Assembly (NCBI GenBank): GCA_031401815.1
Contig: JANNRW010000306.1
Location: 1 to 6,399, forward strand
Length of the DNA stretch: 6,399 nt
From: JANNRW01 sp031401815
GTDB taxonomy: Bacteria; Desulfobacterota; Desulfuromonadia; Geobacterales; DSM-12255
Direction of reading: 5' to 3'
Part shown: positions 4,958 to 6,399 of the stretch, piece by piece
Layout: each line of letters begins with the position of its first letter
Numbering within the stretch: the first letter of the stretch is position 1
Notes under the pieces: generated by a model
The model's input: only the letters and a program-made list of their open reading frames with translations
Databases searched by the model: none
Told to the model about the DNA's origin: nothing
Translations under genes and position numbers: made by a program

Positions 4958-6399
4958 TCAGCCTTTCCGTATTTTTGTCAACAACATTTTTAACATGGCT
5001 ATCTCGTCGACAGTAAGAAGCCTGTCCCTGTAGAGTGCACCTGTATAGATTTCAATGAACTCCCTGACTGAGGCATCGTTAACTTCATGCAGCGCTTCAT
5101 GAAGTCCGGCAAAAGGGGTGATAATAACGCCGAAGCGGGCTTTTACAACTTTGACAAACTTTTGCAAAAGTTTCTCTTCAGCAGGGCGCCGGGCTCTTGA
5201 AAGGAGATATAATCCCCCTGAAGCAGTAATGAGGATAAATGTTACAACCCCTGCTTTTTTCCAGGGGAGAGAGGAAAGAGTGAAGTTACGCATCCATGCG
5301 CCTGATGAAGAGATCAGACTGAACTGGCTTTCAAGGTCATAAGTTATGACCATCCGGTTCCAGTAATAGGCCAGGGTGTCAAGAAACAGGGTAAGGCGCA
5401 ACATTGCCGGAGAGCTCTTTCTTGCACTGCTTTCAGCAAAATTTGCTGCGAATCTGCTCGGATCTACAGTTACCCAGTTGCCGTCGAGCCAGAGCTCTAC
5501 CCAGACATGTGAACGCTCTGCGGTAATGATATAGTATCCGGCCAATTCGTTGTAATCACCACCGTAATAGCCGGCAACAAGGCGTGCCGGAATACCCGCC
5601 ATGCGAAGAGCCAGAGCGAAAGAGGCTGCAAAAAGTTCACAGTGCCCTTTTTTCTCTTTGAAAAGAAAGGTGTCAACAGCATCAGTCCCGGTCGGCAGAT
5701 CACTGTTCGTATATGAAAGATTAAGGTTGATGAAAAACTTTTCCAGTGAGTTGATCCGCTGTTGATCAGTTCTTTCTTCCTTTGTGATCTTATCCGTAAT
5801 AACCCGCAAGCGTTCAGGGATACTGTCGGGGAGGGTGGTGTAAAACCTTCTGTTAACCCCTTTTGCAGTGGTGAGATTGCCTCCGGTCTGTGACTCTGCT
5901 TCATAAGTTCTGCGTCTGTTGTAGGTTCCGGACTGGAAGAGCTGGTCAGGAGTTGCCGAGCCTCTGAAACTGCTTATCTTTCTGGGGATATCCAGAGCCG
6001 GAAGATAAGCCTGTTTTCCCGGCTCCAGAAAAATCGTCTGGTAAACAGTGTTGCCTCTCCGGACTAAGGGGAATTCAGACCCTGGTGGCTGGCGGCGAAT
6101 CCAGCTCTCCTGCTGGAAAGAGTTGAGCACAAACACTCTCCAGTAGAGACTGTTCGGAGCCAGTTGCGGCATTTCTGCGCGAAATACAACCCCCTTGTTG
6201 CTGCTGATTGAACTCTTGTCACCTGGCTGGATAGAGTCGCTTATGCCGGGGTTGTCGACCCCTGCCTTGTTGAGGCCGTGCCAGAGCGGGAACTGTGTGC
6301 GCGGAAGGACAAAAAAGAGCAGAGCCATGAGTGGCAGGGCAAGAATTGGCTGTAACAGGGCGATTGCGAGCAGACTTTTTAACTGTCGCAAGTTTGGCT
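4958..6399 (-). CDS. TgpA-like membrane transglutaminase (5' end outside window)
   Basis: This is the C-terminal 480 or so residues of a DUF3488/transglutaminase-like membrane protein; the frame is open to the right edge. Numbering from the TTG at 6389-6391, it has a last N-terminal membrane helix (about 5-29, ending in FVLPR), an extracytoplasmic region, and a papain-like transglutaminase core with the catalytic triad C251 (KKGHCELFA), H295 (ERSHVWVEL) and D310 (VTVDPSRF). A family-typical segment YYWNRMVITYDLESQ (342-356) follows, then a second membrane helix (378-397) and a cytoplasmic tail (DUF4129-like) to residue 477. Full-length relatives are about 650-700 aa with several more N-terminal helices, so the TTG is internal and not the start. 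Relatives often sit with MoxR ATPase and DUF58 genes; none is visible here. The substrate is unknown. The gene ends in TGA at 4958-4960 and is probably not part of the liv operon. Confidence 0.88.
   Translation of the reverse strand, partial: PNLRQLKSLLAIALLQPILALPLMALLFFVLPRTQFPLWHGLNKAGVDNPGISDSIQPGDKSSISSNKGVVFRAEMPQLAPNSLYWRVFVLNSFQQESWIRRQPPGSEFPLVRRGNTVYQTIFLEPGKQAYLPALDIPRKISSFRGSATPDQLFQSGTYNRRRTYEAESQTGGNLTTAKGVNRRFYTTLPDSIPERLRVITDKITKEERTDQQRINSLEKFFINLNLSYTNSDLPTGTDAVDTFLFKEKKGHCELFAASFALALRMAGIPARLVAGYYGGDYNELAGYYIITAERSHVWVELWLDGNWVTVDPSRFAANFAESSARKSSPAMLRLTLFLDTLAYYWNRMVITYDLESQFSLISSSGAWMRNFTLSSLPWKKAGVVTFILITASGGLYLLSRARRPAEEKLLQKFVKVVKARFGVIITPFAGLHEALHEVNDASVREFIEIYTGALYRDRLLTVDEIAMLKMLLTKIRKG

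Overview
The window holds one complete high-affinity amino-acid-type ABC uptake operon of the Liv (HAAT) family, plus the 3' part of an unrelated membrane transglutaminase gene. All are on the minus strand. In transcription order (right to left) they are: a partial TgpA-like transglutaminase (4958-6399), a 273-bp regulatory gap, livK-like binding protein (3521-4684), a 103-bp repeat-filled gap, livH permease (2551-3417), livM permease (1461-2537), livG ATPase (733-1458), livF ATPase (36-740), and a short tandem-repeat tract at the left edge. The five liv genes are tightly packed from livH onward: 13 nt, 2 nt, then an 8-nt overlap.

The protein style, moderate GC, a -24/-12 promoter and GC-rich heptamer and octamer tandem repeats right after stop codons suggest a Gram-negative deltaproteobacterium of the Geobacter/Desulfuromonadales type. 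This is inferred from general familiarity and not from a database match. The Sec signal peptide without a lipobox on the binding protein implies a periplasm, so a diderm host.

The parts should work as follows. The secreted LivK-like protein captures a substrate (branched-chain amino acid or another small carboxylate/amide) in the periplasm and delivers it to the LivH-LivM membrane heterodimer. LivG and LivF power import from the cytoplasmic side. An attenuating stem-loop between livK and livH would give more binding protein than membrane parts, as is usual for such operons.

The most informative non-coding element is the gap upstream of livK. It has a near-consensus sigma-54 (-24/-12) promoter, two perfect 14-bp direct repeats over the predicted start site, and a perfect 13-bp dyad about 90-120 bp upstream that could be the transglutaminase terminator or an enhancer-binding site. 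I see no new defence, mobile or CRISPR system. The genes are ordinary; the interest lies in regulation, the repeats and the degenerate ATPase motifs.
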